A stretch of 36,982 nucleotides of DNA from Flavobacteriales bacterium (lineage in GTDB: Bacteria; Bacteroidota; Bacteroidia; Flavobacteriales_D; Parvicellaceae). Shown here one piece after another: positions 17,564-25,686 of the stretch. Location: NCBI GenBank assembly GCA_029251405.1, contig JAQXDK010000034.1, positions 1 to 36,982 of the forward strand, read 5' to 3'. A program made the translations under genes and the position numbers. Numbering within the stretch: the stretch's first letter is position 1; each line of letters opens with the position of its first letter. The notes beneath the pieces were generated by a model. The model did no database searches. It saw only the letters and a list, made by a program, of their open reading frames with translations, and was not told the DNA's origin.

Positions 17564-18252
17564 ATGTGATTCCATTTAATAGTGGAGCTGTTTTAATTGT
17601 AGATAAACCTCTAAATTGGACTTCTTTTGATGTTGTAAAAAAAATCAGATATGAAATATCGAAACATTATCGCATAAAAAAAATTAAAGTTGGTCATGCA
17701 GGAACATTAGATCCACTTGCAAGTGGTGTAGTAGTAGTTTGTACTGGTAAAAAAACAAAAACAATAAGTGAGTATTTAAATGATTCCAAAGTTTATGAAG
17801 GAACTATCAGACTTGGCAGCACTACCCCTTCTTACGACTTAGAAACGGAAATAGACAAGAAATTTAAGCTCCCTATTTTAAACCAAACCGTACTTAAACA
17901 AATTGAAAAAGAATTCATTGGGGAACAAGAACAAGTGCCGCCTATTTTTTCTGCAAAACGTATTAACGGTAAAAGAGCATATGAATTTGCAAGGAATAAT
18001 GAACATATCGAATTAAAGCCTAGTTTAATTACTATTTACAGCTTGGAATTAAAAATAGAAGATTCTGAAAACTTAAGTTTTATTTGTCATTGTTCTAAAG
18101 GGACTTATATTCGTTCGTTGGCAAACGATATTGGATTTAAGTTGAATTCAGGAGCTCATCTAACATCACTGAGGAGAATAAAATCAGGAAAATTCACTAT
18201 TGAAATGGCAAAAACAGTAGAGGATTGGATAGATATAATAAAAGCGTCGTAA
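17548..18252 (+). CDS. truB: tRNA pseudouridine(55) synthase
   Basis: 234 residues from ATG 17548, chosen over an upstream TTG at 17518 because family members start shortly before the GAVLIVDKPLNWTSFDVV segment. TruB makes pseudouridine at position 55 of the tRNA T loop. The catalytic motif GHAGTLDPLASG is at 49-60, with Asp55 as the nucleophile. KGTYIRSLANDIG near 190 is the second family motif. The start lies within uppP (16-nt overlap, different frame), so it belongs to the same operon; queA follows after 37 nt. Confidence 0.95.
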   Translation: MENNLDVIPFNSGAVLIVDKPLNWTSFDVVKKIRYEISKHYRIKKIKVGHAGTLDPLASGVVVVCTGKKTKTISEYLNDSKVYEGTIRLGSTTPSYDLETEIDKKFKLPILNQTVLKQIEKEFIGEQEQVPPIFSAKRINGKRAYEFARNNEHIELKPSLITIYSLELKIEDSENLSFICHCSKGTYIRSLANDIGFKLNSGAHLTSLRRIKSGKFTIEMAKTVEDWIDIIKAS

Positions 18253-18259
18253 TTTTTAT

Positions 18260-18267
18260 TAATTTCG
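18260..18267 (+). promoter_or_regulatory. Possible -7 box before queA
   Basis: TAATTTCG lies in the 37-nt truB-queA gap, 22 nt before the queA ATG, and is one change from TAnnTTTG. It could give queA an internal promoter. No -33 element is convincing. Confidence 0.28.
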
Positions 18268-18289
18268 TGCCTCGTTTATAAACTATAAT

Positions 18290-19339
18290 ATGAAATTATC
18301 AGAATTTGAATTTGAATTACCAGAAAATTTGATTGCTGAATTCCCAGCAGATCAAAGAGATGAATCTAGACTAATGGTTGTCCATAGAGATACAGGGAAA
18401 ATAGAACATAAAACATTTAAAGATGTTATTGACTATTTTGATGATGGAGATGTCATGGTAATGAACGATACAAAAGTTTTTCCAGCTAGAATGTATGGAA
18501 ATAAAGAAAAAACAGGTGCAAAAATCGAAGTTTTTCTTTTGAGGGAATTAAATAGGGAAAGTTTACTCTGGGATGTACTAGTAGACCCAGCTAGAAAAAT
18601 AAGAATTGGAAATAAGTTATATTTTGGTGAGGAAGATGAATTAGTTGCTGAAGTTATTGACAATACAACATCAAGAGGAAGAACTTTAAGATTTTTATTT
18701 GATGGTTCTTACGAAGATTTCAAAGCTACGATTACCAAACTTGGACAAACTCCTCTTCCAAAGTACATTAAAAGAGATCCTGTTCCTGAAGACCAAGAAC
18801 GATATCAAACTATTTTTGCTGAAAATGAAGGTGCTGTTGCTGCTCCAACTGCTGGACTTCACTTTAGTAAGCAATTAATGAAAAGGTTAGAAATAAAAGG
18901 AATTGAATTTACACCAATTACTTTACATGTTGGATTGGGAACATTTAGACCGGTTGAAGTAGAAGATTTAACTAAGCATAAAATGGATTCTGAAGAGTTG
19001 TATGTTGGTGAAGAAACTGTTAAACTAGTTAATCAAGCAAAATTAAATAAAAGAAAAGTTTGTTCTATTGGTACAACTGTAACCAGAGCTTTAGAGTCTT
19101 CTGTTACTGTAAATAAAGAACTTAAACCATTTGCTGGCTGGACCAATAAATTTATATTCCCACCTTATATATGTAATATTCCAGACGCGATGATTACCAA
19201 TTTTCATACTCCAAAATCTACCTTATTAATGATGATCTCTGCATATTGTGGGCATGATTTGGTTATGAAGGCTTATAAAGAAGCGGTAAAAGAAAAATAT
19301 CGATTTTATTCATATGGTGACGCCATGTTAATATTATAA
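18290..19339 (+). CDS. queA: S-adenosylmethionine:tRNA ribosyltransferase-isomerase
   Basis: 349 residues, full length. QueA transfers and isomerises the ribose of S-adenosylmethionine onto preQ1 in tRNA, giving epoxyqueuosine. Family signatures are clear: [20 protein letters not shown] near the N terminus, [14 protein letters not shown] near 59-72, AAPTAGLHF near 184-192 and [20 protein letters not shown]. Last gene of the ftsX operon; a strong intrinsic terminator begins 7 nt after its stop. No queuosine partner genes (queC-G) are in the window. ATG at 18290. Confidence 0.97.
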   Translation: MKLSEFEFELPENLIAEFPADQRDESRLMVVHRDTGKIEHKTFKDVIDYFDDGDVMVMNDTKVFPARMYGNKEKTGAKIEVFLLRELNRESLLWDVLVDPARKIRIGNKLYFGEEDELVAEVIDNTTSRGRTLRFLFDGSYEDFKATITKLGQTPLPKYIKRDPVPEDQERYQTIFAENEGAVAAPTAGLHFSKQLMKRLEIKGIEFTPITLHVGLGTFRPVEVEDLTKHKMDSEELYVGEETVKLVNQAKLNKRKVCSIGTTVTRALESSVTVNKELKPFAGWTNKFIFPPYICNIPDAMITNFHTPKSTLLMMISAYCGHDLVMKAYKEAVKEKYRFYSYGDAMLIL

Positions 19340-19345
19340 ACTTTT

Positions 19346-19374
19346 AAAAAACCTCGAAATCGAGGTTTTTTTTT
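19346..19374 (+). terminator. Intrinsic terminator after queA, ending one base before rlmN
   Basis: An 11-bp perfect stem (19346-19356 with 19361-19371, core CCTCG/CGAGG) with a 4-nt AAAT loop is followed by a run of T to 19374. This is a textbook Rho-independent terminator. The ATG of the next gene is at 19376, so the hairpin fills its whole leader. Confidence 0.9.
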
Positions 19375-19375
19375 G

Positions 19376-20425
19376 ATGAAAACAAAAATAGACATACGAC
19401 AACTTTCTTTAGAAGAGCTTACTGCTAAAATTGAAGTTCTAGGTGAAAAAAAGTTTAGAGCCAAACAAGTCCACGAATGGTTATGGAAAAAAAGAGCAAT
19501 TGACTTTAACCAGATGACCAACTTATCAAAGTCATTAAGAAACCTACTAGACGAAAACTTTATTATAAATGGTATTTTATTAAAAGAGGCTCAAAAAAGT
19601 AATGACAAAACGATTAAAAATGCCTTTTTACTATCCGATCAATCAGTTATTGAAGGGGTTTTAATCCCCACAAAAAAAAGAATGACTGCTTGTGTTTCTG
19701 TACAAGTTGGATGCAGTTTAGATTGTGCGTTCTGTGCTACTGGAAAACTTAAAAGAGTAAGAAATCTAAATGCTGATGAAATATATGATCAAGTAGTTAT
19801 GATCAATGAGCAATCTATTAATGAATATGAAATACCAATATCTAATATAGTTTACATGGGTATGGGAGAACCTTTGTTAAATTACAATAGCGTAATAAAA
19901 TCAATTGACAAAATCACCTCTCCAGACGGACTTGGTATGTCTCCAAAAAGAATCACAGTAAGTACCGCAGGTATATCTAAAATGATTCTAAAACTAGCAG
20001 ACGATAAAGTAAGGTTCAATTTAGCATTATCTCTTCATGCTGCAAATGATGAAAAAAGAAATAAAATAATGCCTATAAACGAATCTAACACCTTAGATAC
20101 TTTAAAGGAGTCTATGATATATTTCTCTGAAAAAACTGGAACAAGACCTACTTTAGAATATATAATTTTTAAAGATTTTAATGACGAGATAAGTGATGCA
20201 GAAGAACTTTTTCAATTTGGGAAATCATTTCCAAGCAAAGTAAACATTATAGAATATAATTCTATTGACGATGGAAAATACCAACAAGCAGAAAGAAAAA
20301 AAGTAGATGCTTTTGCAGCGTATTTAGAGTCTAAAAAAGTAATTGTTAATATTAGAAGAAGCAGGGGTAAAGACATAGATGCTGCTTGTGGCCAATTGGC
20401 AAATAAAAATGATTTATCTATTTAG
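19376..20425 (+). CDS. rlmN: 23S rRNA/tRNA adenine-C2 methyltransferase RlmN
   Basis: 349 residues from ATG 19376; the family N terminus (IRQLSLEELTAKIEVLGEKK) supports it. RlmN is a radical-SAM enzyme that methylates C2 of A2503 in 23S rRNA and A37 in some tRNAs. The iron-sulfur Cys are C113, C117 and C120 (CSLDCAFC), and the two catalytic Cys are C106 and C338 (AACGQL), with the same 7-residue spacing from C106 to C113 as in E. coli. Oddity: the terminator of the upstream operon ends one base before this ATG, so the gene has no ordinary leader; it must depend on readthrough or on a leaderless start. Its 3' end overlaps the convergent MATE gene by 12 nt. Confidence 0.96.
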   Translation: MKTKIDIRQLSLEELTAKIEVLGEKKFRAKQVHEWLWKKRAIDFNQMTNLSKSLRNLLDENFIINGILLKEAQKSNDKTIKNAFLLSDQSVIEGVLIPTKKRMTACVSVQVGCSLDCAFCATGKLKRVRNLNADEIYDQVVMINEQSINEYEIPISNIVYMGMGEPLLNYNSVIKSIDKITSPDGLGMSPKRITVSTAGISKMILKLADDKVRFNLALSLHAANDEKRNKIMPINESNTLDTLKESMIYFSEKTGTRPTLEYIIFKDFNDEISDAEELFQFGKSFPSKVNIIEYNSIDDGKYQQAERKKVDAFAAYLESKKVIVNIRRSRGKDIDAACGQLANKNDLSI

Positions 20426-21787
20426 TTTAAAAGCGCTTTTTCTTAGAAAATAATAGCATATTCCTGCTGATAAAATATCTGAAATTGGGAAAGAGTACCA
20501 AACACCATTTATTCCGTAAAAATATGGTAGTATTAAAACAAGTGGAATAAGAAAGACTCCTTGTTTTAATAATGTAAGAAGTAAAGCTGGTATTGGTTTA
20601 CCAATTGCTTGGTAAAAAGAAGGTGGTATCAAGTGAAAAACTACAATTGGTGTAGCGGAAAATATCCAAAAAATTGCATTTGGTCCAAATTCAATTAGCT
20701 TTTCGTCTTGGGTAAATATATGAGGGATAATTTCTGAACATGACATTAGTATCAACCCAATTAGGGATGCTATTACAAAGCCACTTGATAAGGAAGTTTT
20801 AATAACTCTATTAACTCTTTCAAAGTTTTTTGCACCATAATTATATCCTGCAATTGGCATAAATCCTTGAGCAATTCCAATTAATGGAAATAAGGCAAAC
20901 ATCGTCATTCTAGTAGCTAAACCATAAACTGATATTGCTATTTCACCACCCATTCCACCCTCCAAATTTCCATAGTAATACAGCGTATTATTTAGAACAA
21001 TGGCTAAAAAACTAATAGTACCTTGTCTGACTAAATTTACAGACCCGATACTAAAAATCTCAGCTACTACACTTGTGTCTAATTTAAAAAGGGAAAGTTT
21101 TACTTTTAATTCACCCCTTCCAGATAAATAAAAATAAATGATATAAACTGCACATCCAATGTAAGAAATAGTAGTTGCCCATCCAGCACCTTCCATACCC
21201 CAATTAAAAATATCTATAAAAATATAGTCTAAAAAAATATTTAATAAAGAAGGAATTAATAAAGCAATCATTGCGATTTTAGCCTTGCCCTCGGCTCTTA
21301 AATTATTATTCGCCATCATTGAAATAGCTAAAAAAGGGATACCTATTAAAACTATAGAAAAATAAGAATCTGCTAGCGGCATTATATCACCTTTAGCACC
21401 AAATATATTTAAGATTGGTATTTTAAAAAATACTCCTAAAATTATGGCAAAAATGGCAAGAAATATGGTTAAAGTAATTTGATTATTAAAAGAAAGAAGC
21501 GCTTTTTTACTATTGTTCCCACCTAAAGACCTAGAAACAATACTTCCACCTCCAATACCTATAGACATACCAATAGAAGAAAATAAAAACGAAATGGGAA
21601 ATATGACAGAGATTGCTCCTATAGCCAATTCACCAATATATTGACCCACAAAATAGGTGTCTACAATCATATTCATAGACATTACCATAAAACCAATAGC
21701 AGCTGGAAGAGCTTGTTTAAGTAATAATCTTGGGATGGGTTCAACACCTAGATAGCTGGATTTTTCATCCAATTTCTTATCTGCCAT
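20414..21787 (-). CDS. MATE-family efflux transporter
   Basis: 457 residues with about 12 hydrophobic segments arranged as two homologous MatE halves. The N-terminal half carries the family-type stretch LKQALPAAIGFMVMSMNMIVDTYFVGQ and the second half shows GIAQGFMPIAGYNYGAKNFERV, a MATE hallmark. Such proteins export cationic drugs or metabolites in exchange for Na+ or H+; the substrate cannot be read from sequence. It follows asd after a 3-nt gap, so the two are probably cotranscribed, although no functional link is obvious. Its stop overlaps the end of rlmN on the other strand by 12 nt. ATG at 21787. Confidence 0.93.
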   Translation of the reverse strand: MADKKLDEKSSYLGVEPIPRLLLKQALPAAIGFMVMSMNMIVDTYFVGQYIGELAIGAISVIFPISFLFSSIGMSIGIGGGSIVSRSLGGNNSKKALLSFNNQITLTIFLAIFAIILGVFFKIPILNIFGAKGDIMPLADSYFSIVLIGIPFLAISMMANNNLRAEGKAKIAMIALLIPSLLNIFLDYIFIDIFNWGMEGAGWATTISYIGCAVYIIYFYLSGRGELKVKLSLFKLDTSVVAEIFSIGSVNLVRQGTISFLAIVLNNTLYYYGNLEGGMGGEIAISVYGLATRMTMFALFPLIGIAQGFMPIAGYNYGAKNFERVNRVIKTSLSSGFVIASLIGLILMSCSEIIPHIFTQDEKLIEFGPNAIFWIFSATPIVVFHLIPPSFYQAIGKPIPALLLTLLKQGVFLIPLVLILPYFYGINGVWYSFPISDILSAGICYYFLRKSAFKLNR

Positions 21788-21790
21788 TTA

Positions 21791-22783
21791 TTATTGTAAA
21801 AGTTTATTCTGGAACATATAATCGGCAATTTGAACAGCATTTGTAGCGGCACCTTTTCTTAAATTGTCAGCAACTATCCACATATTGAGCCCATTTTTAA
21901 TAGTTTCATCTAATCGAATTCTTCCAACAAAAACATCATTTTTTAAATGCGCATTGATTGGCATTGGATATTCAAACTTTTTTGGATTATCCAATACTTT
22001 AACTCCTTTGGTGTTTTCTAAGGTCTCAACAATATCTTTTAATTTAAAAGGTTGGATTGTTTCAATATTTACTGATTCACTGTGACCTCCTATTACGGGA
22101 ATCCTAACAACAGTTGCTGTAATTTTTAGGTTTTCATTATTAAAAATTTTCCTAGTCTCATCAACTAATTTAAGTTCTTCTGTAGTGTAGCCGTTTTCTA
22201 AAAATTCACCACCATGAGGGAAACAATTTTGATCAATTGGATGTGGGTACACCTTCTTCCCTTTAACACCTTTTCTCTCATCTTCCATCTGTTGAACTGC
22301 TGCTACACCCGTTCCTGTTACAGACTGGTAAGTGGAAATCACGATTCTTTTAATTCCAAATTTTAAATAAATATTATTTAGAGCTACCACCATTTGAATG
22401 GTAGAACAGTTGGGGTTGGCGATAATCTTGTTAGACTTGGCAATATCTTTTCCATTAACTTCAGGAACAATTAATGGAATCTCTTTTTTCATCCTCCAAA
22501 AAGAAGAGTTATCAATTACTTTCGTTCCATTATCAACAAACTTCTGAGCCCACTCTTGAGAAACTGAGCTGCCTGCAGAAAAAATAGCTACATCTAATTG
22601 TTTTTTTGAAGCCTCTGAAATAGTGACAACTTCAATTTCTTTATTTCTAAATACTATTTTTTTTCCAATGCTCTTTGAAGATGCAACTAAAGTTAATTCT
22701 GAAATTTCTATTGAAAACTCATCCAATACTTTTAAAATAACAGTACCAACAAGGCCTGTACAGCCTACAATAGCTAATTTCAT
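21791..22783 (-). CDS. asd: Aspartate-semialdehyde dehydrogenase
   Basis: 330 residues. It reduces aspartyl phosphate to aspartate semialdehyde with NADPH, the branch to lysine/diaminopimelate, threonine and methionine. The nucleotide-binding start VGCTGLVGT (6-14), the catalytic Cys126 in NPNCST, and His234 in GGHSESVN are all present. ATG at 22783. A 50-nt gap separates it from the divergent lamin-tail gene; a TACTTTTG box lies 14 nt from its start. First gene of a two-gene unit with the MATE transporter. Confidence 0.96.
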   Translation of the reverse strand: MKLAIVGCTGLVGTVILKVLDEFSIEISELTLVASSKSIGKKIVFRNKEIEVVTISEASKKQLDVAIFSAGSSVSQEWAQKFVDNGTKVIDNSSFWRMKKEIPLIVPEVNGKDIAKSNKIIANPNCSTIQMVVALNNIYLKFGIKRIVISTYQSVTGTGVAAVQQMEDERKGVKGKKVYPHPIDQNCFPHGGEFLENGYTTEELKLVDETRKIFNNENLKITATVVRIPVIGGHSESVNIETIQPFKLKDIVETLENTKGVKVLDNPKKFEYPMPINAHLKNDVFVGRIRLDETIKNGLNMWIVADNLRKGAATNAVQIADYMFQNKLLQ

Positions 22784-22797
22784 TTAACAACTTTAGT

Positions 22798-22805
22798 CAA
22801 AAGTA
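22798..22805 (-). promoter_or_regulatory. -7 box of the asd promoter
   Basis: TACTTTTG on the minus strand is a perfect TAnnTTTG box, identical to that of the tRNA-Cys promoter, and lies 14 nt before the asd ATG in the divergent 50-nt gap. The nearest TTG (22821-22823) is only 15 nt away, shorter than usual. Confidence 0.5.
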
Positions 22806-22833
22806 GTATATTTATTTCTACAAAAATAAAGAG

Positions 22834-24621
22834 ATGAGAGCTATAGGCCTTATAATTTTTTTTACTGCACTTTCTCTTGGTGGATTATGTCAACTTAATG
22901 AGGATTTTTCGGATGGAAATTTTTCGATTAACCCTGATTGGGGGGGAGATACTTCTGAATTTTTGGTGAATGGAAACTTTAGTTTACAATTAAACGCTCC
23001 CTCAGCTACTGACACTTCTTATTTAAGCGTTGAAATTGGGACTCTAGATTTTTCATCAAATATTAATTGGGAATTTTATGTGAAAATGGACTTCTCTCCT
23101 TCTAACAATAATAATTTTAGATATTATTTAACCTCTAATAATAATAATTTAGAGGGCTATTTAAATGGCTACTTTATAAGGGTTGGTGAAAACGGTTCCT
23201 TAGACAAATTAAAACTATACAGACAAGATGGTTTGGCGACTACTTTATTAGCTTCTTCATTACATGGCGCTTTTGGTGTGAATCCTGAATTTAGAGTCCA
23301 GGTTAATAGAGACGTAAATGGGAATTGGGAAATATTATGTGACTCAACAGGTGGTACTAATTTCACATATGAGTTAGGGGCAACAGATGTAAATCATACC
23401 TTTTCAAATTTCACAGGTCTATGGAGTAAACATACTTCATCTAATAATGATAATATATTTTTTGACGACATATCTATTAACGGAAATATTGTAGTAGATT
23501 CTTTATCACCTTTTATTCAAAGTTCCATTATAAAATCGTCTAATTCCATTGAACTTCAGTTTTCAGAACCACTTGATAACAGTGTTTTTGATATCAATAA
23601 TTATTCTCTTATCACCAATCAAATTTCCAATCCAACTATAATAAATACTTCAACCGGCGGATATGAAGTTTTCTTCCAAGAATCATTTACTGGAAATCAA
23701 ACGGTAAGACTAGCAATTAAAGATATTTATGATCTTGCTGGGAATTTTTTAATAGATACCTTAGAAATTGTTGTTCCTGATACTGCAAAAAGAGGAGAAA
23801 TTTTAATCAATGAAATTTTATTTGATCCTTTTTCAGGTGGATCAGATTATGTTGAAATTATTAATACGACAACCCGGTCTTTTGACATTTTCAATTATTT
23901 TATTGCAGATTACGATAACGGCATTTCAAACCTTAAAAAAATAAATCAACATTTTACGATAGGCCCCAAACAACTCGTTCTATTTACAGAAGACACATTA
24001 GCTACTATTGCTGACTATGGTACAAATAATCCTTCTAGATTTATTGAAATGGATTTACCCAGTTTTCCTAATGATTCAGGAACCGTTTATTTATTGAATA
24101 TAGATTCTAATACTTTGGATAAATTTAGCTATAAGGATGACTACCATTTCGATTTAATTAACGATCCAGAAGGAATTGCTTTAGAAAGGTTTTTACTAGA
24201 CAGCAACGTTGATCCTTCTTTGGCTTGGCATAGTGCAGCAGAAAATATTGGGTGGGGAACTCCTGGTTTAGTAAATTCACAGTATTACTTAATAGAACCT
24301 TCAAATGCTACTTTTGAAGCTCTTAATGAGGTTTTTTCACCAGATAATGATGGGTATCAAGATGTTGCTATTTTCTCTTATAATCTTCCTCAAATTGGAA
24401 TGGTAGGCAATGCATCTGTTTTTGACAACAGAGGTAGACTTATAAAAAAAATATTGAATAACGAACTTCTTCAAATAAAAGGACAATTTTCTTGGGACGG
24501 AGTTAATCAATTTGGTCAAAAATCTCCACTAGGGATTTATTTAATTCACTTCGAATGTTTTTCAACAGATGGAAAGATCTTAAACTTTAAAACTACAACT
24601 ACTTTAAAAACAAGGTTTTAA
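22834..24621 (+). CDS. Secreted lamin-tail-domain protein with FlgD-like C terminus
   Basis: 595 residues with a signal peptide (1-19). The N-terminal part (about 20-215) is a beta-rich concanavalin/LamG-like region starting NEDFSDGNFSINPDWGGD. Residues about 220-315 look like a Big_5-type Ig domain (SSNSIELQFSEPLDNSVFDI). A lamin-tail domain follows (about 319-430, with RGEILINEILFDPFSGGSDY). The C-terminal 100 residues contain VFSPDNDGYQDVAIFSY and FSWDGVNQFGQKSPLGIYLI, matching FlgD-Ig or type B-like domains that can serve in T9SS export. Inference: a surface or extracellular protein, perhaps envelope-linked; function unknown. No PorP/SprF partner is adjacent. ATG at 22834. Confidence 0.82.
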   Translation: MRAIGLIIFFTALSLGGLCQLNEDFSDGNFSINPDWGGDTSEFLVNGNFSLQLNAPSATDTSYLSVEIGTLDFSSNINWEFYVKMDFSPSNNNNFRYYLTSNNNNLEGYLNGYFIRVGENGSLDKLKLYRQDGLATTLLASSLHGAFGVNPEFRVQVNRDVNGNWEILCDSTGGTNFTYELGATDVNHTFSNFTGLWSKHTSSNNDNIFFDDISINGNIVVDSLSPFIQSSIIKSSNSIELQFSEPLDNSVFDINNYSLITNQISNPTIINTSTGGYEVFFQESFTGNQTVRLAIKDIYDLAGNFLIDTLEIVVPDTAKRGEILINEILFDPFSGGSDYVEIINTTTRSFDIFNYFIADYDNGISNLKKINQHFTIGPKQLVLFTEDTLATIADYGTNNPSRFIEMDLPSFPNDSGTVYLLNIDSNTLDKFSYKDDYHFDLINDPEGIALERFLLDSNVDPSLAWHSAAENIGWGTPGLVNSQYYLIEPSNATFEALNEVFSPDNDGYQDVAIFSYNLPQIGMVGNASVFDNRGRLIKKILNNELLQIKGQFSWDGVNQFGQKSPLGIYLIHFECFSTDGKILNFKTTTTLKTRF

Positions 24622-24693
24622 CAATTCATTTATAAATAAGTTTATTCAAAACCTCATAAGAATATTAAATGTTGGATATTTGTTTTGTTGGTA

Positions 24694-25665
24694 ATGACTG
24701 TTGAAGATATCAAGGAACCTGTTAAAGAGGAAATGGCACTTTTTGAAAAAAAATTCAAAGCTGCCATGAAGAGTGATGTGGCTCTTCTTGATAAAATCAC
24801 TCATTACATTATCAAAAGGAAAGGAAAGCAATTACGACCGCTATTTGTTTTCTTGTCTGCTAAAATGCTGGGTGCAGTAAATGAAGGTACTTATATTGCT
24901 GCATCTTTAATTGAATTACTACATACTGCAACACTAGTTCACGACGATGTAGTAGATGATGCTTCTGAAAGGAGAGGTTTTTTATCAATTAATGCGCTGT
25001 GGAAAAATAAAATTGCTGTATTAGTAGGTGATTTTTTATTATCTCAAGGTCTTTTATTAACAACCTCAAAAAATAGAATCGACTTATTACATATTGTAAG
25101 TAAAGCAGTTAAAGCAATGTCAGAAGGTGAACTTCTTCAAATGGAAAAGTCTAGGAAAATGGATATTACAGAAAATATTTATTACAAAATAATCGAACAA
25201 AAAACAGCTTCGCTTGTTGCTGCTTGCTGCGGTACCGGAGCTTGTTCTGTTACCGATGATAAAAAAATTATTTCTGCTATGGAAAATGTTGGTATTTATG
25301 TAGGTATGGCGTTCCAAATAAAAGACGATATTTTTGATTATGGTTTTTCAAATGATATAGGAAAACCTACAGGAATAGATATCAAAGAACGAAAACTAAC
25401 ATTGCCTCTAATTCATGTAATGAATAAGGTTAATAAAAAACAAAAAAGACTCATAATAAATACCATTAAAAAAGAGAATCAAGATCCAAAAAAAATTAAA
25501 GAAATTGTTTCAATGGTCATTGAAGAAGGTGGAATATCTTATGCAGAAAATAAGATGCATCATTATAAAAATTTAGCACTTAAAGAACTGGAAAACTTCC
25601 CTGAATCTTCTTCAAAAAAAGCTTTTATTGGGCTTATTAATTACTCGATTAACAGAAAAAAATAA
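24694..25665 (+). CDS. ispB: Polyprenyl (octaprenyl-type) diphosphate synthase
   Basis: 323 residues from ATG 24694; a TTG at 24685 is possible but less likely. An all-helical trans-isoprenyl diphosphate synthase that extends farnesyl or geranylgeranyl diphosphate with isopentenyl diphosphate, probably for the menaquinone side chain. First Asp-rich motif DDVVDD at 84-89, preceded by KGKQLRP (43-49), and second Asp-rich motif DDIFD at 211-215. The small residues before the first motif fit long-chain products, but chain length cannot be fixed; hence the symbol is tentative. uvrC starts 21 nt downstream. Confidence 0.9.
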   Translation: MTVEDIKEPVKEEMALFEKKFKAAMKSDVALLDKITHYIIKRKGKQLRPLFVFLSAKMLGAVNEGTYIAASLIELLHTATLVHDDVVDDASERRGFLSINALWKNKIAVLVGDFLLSQGLLLTTSKNRIDLLHIVSKAVKAMSEGELLQMEKSRKMDITENIYYKIIEQKTASLVAACCGTGACSVTDDKKIISAMENVGIYVGMAFQIKDDIFDYGFSNDIGKPTGIDIKERKLTLPLIHVMNKVNKKQKRLIINTIKKENQDPKKIKEIVSMVIEEGGISYAENKMHHYKNLALKELENFPESSSKKAFIGLINYSINRKK

Positions 25666-25686
25666 GTTTATTTATTTTTACAATAA

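Noticed and set aside
24669-24704. ATG at 24669 as the start of the polyprenyl synthase
   Set aside because: It is in another frame and reaches a stop after eleven codons; ATG 24694 fits the family.
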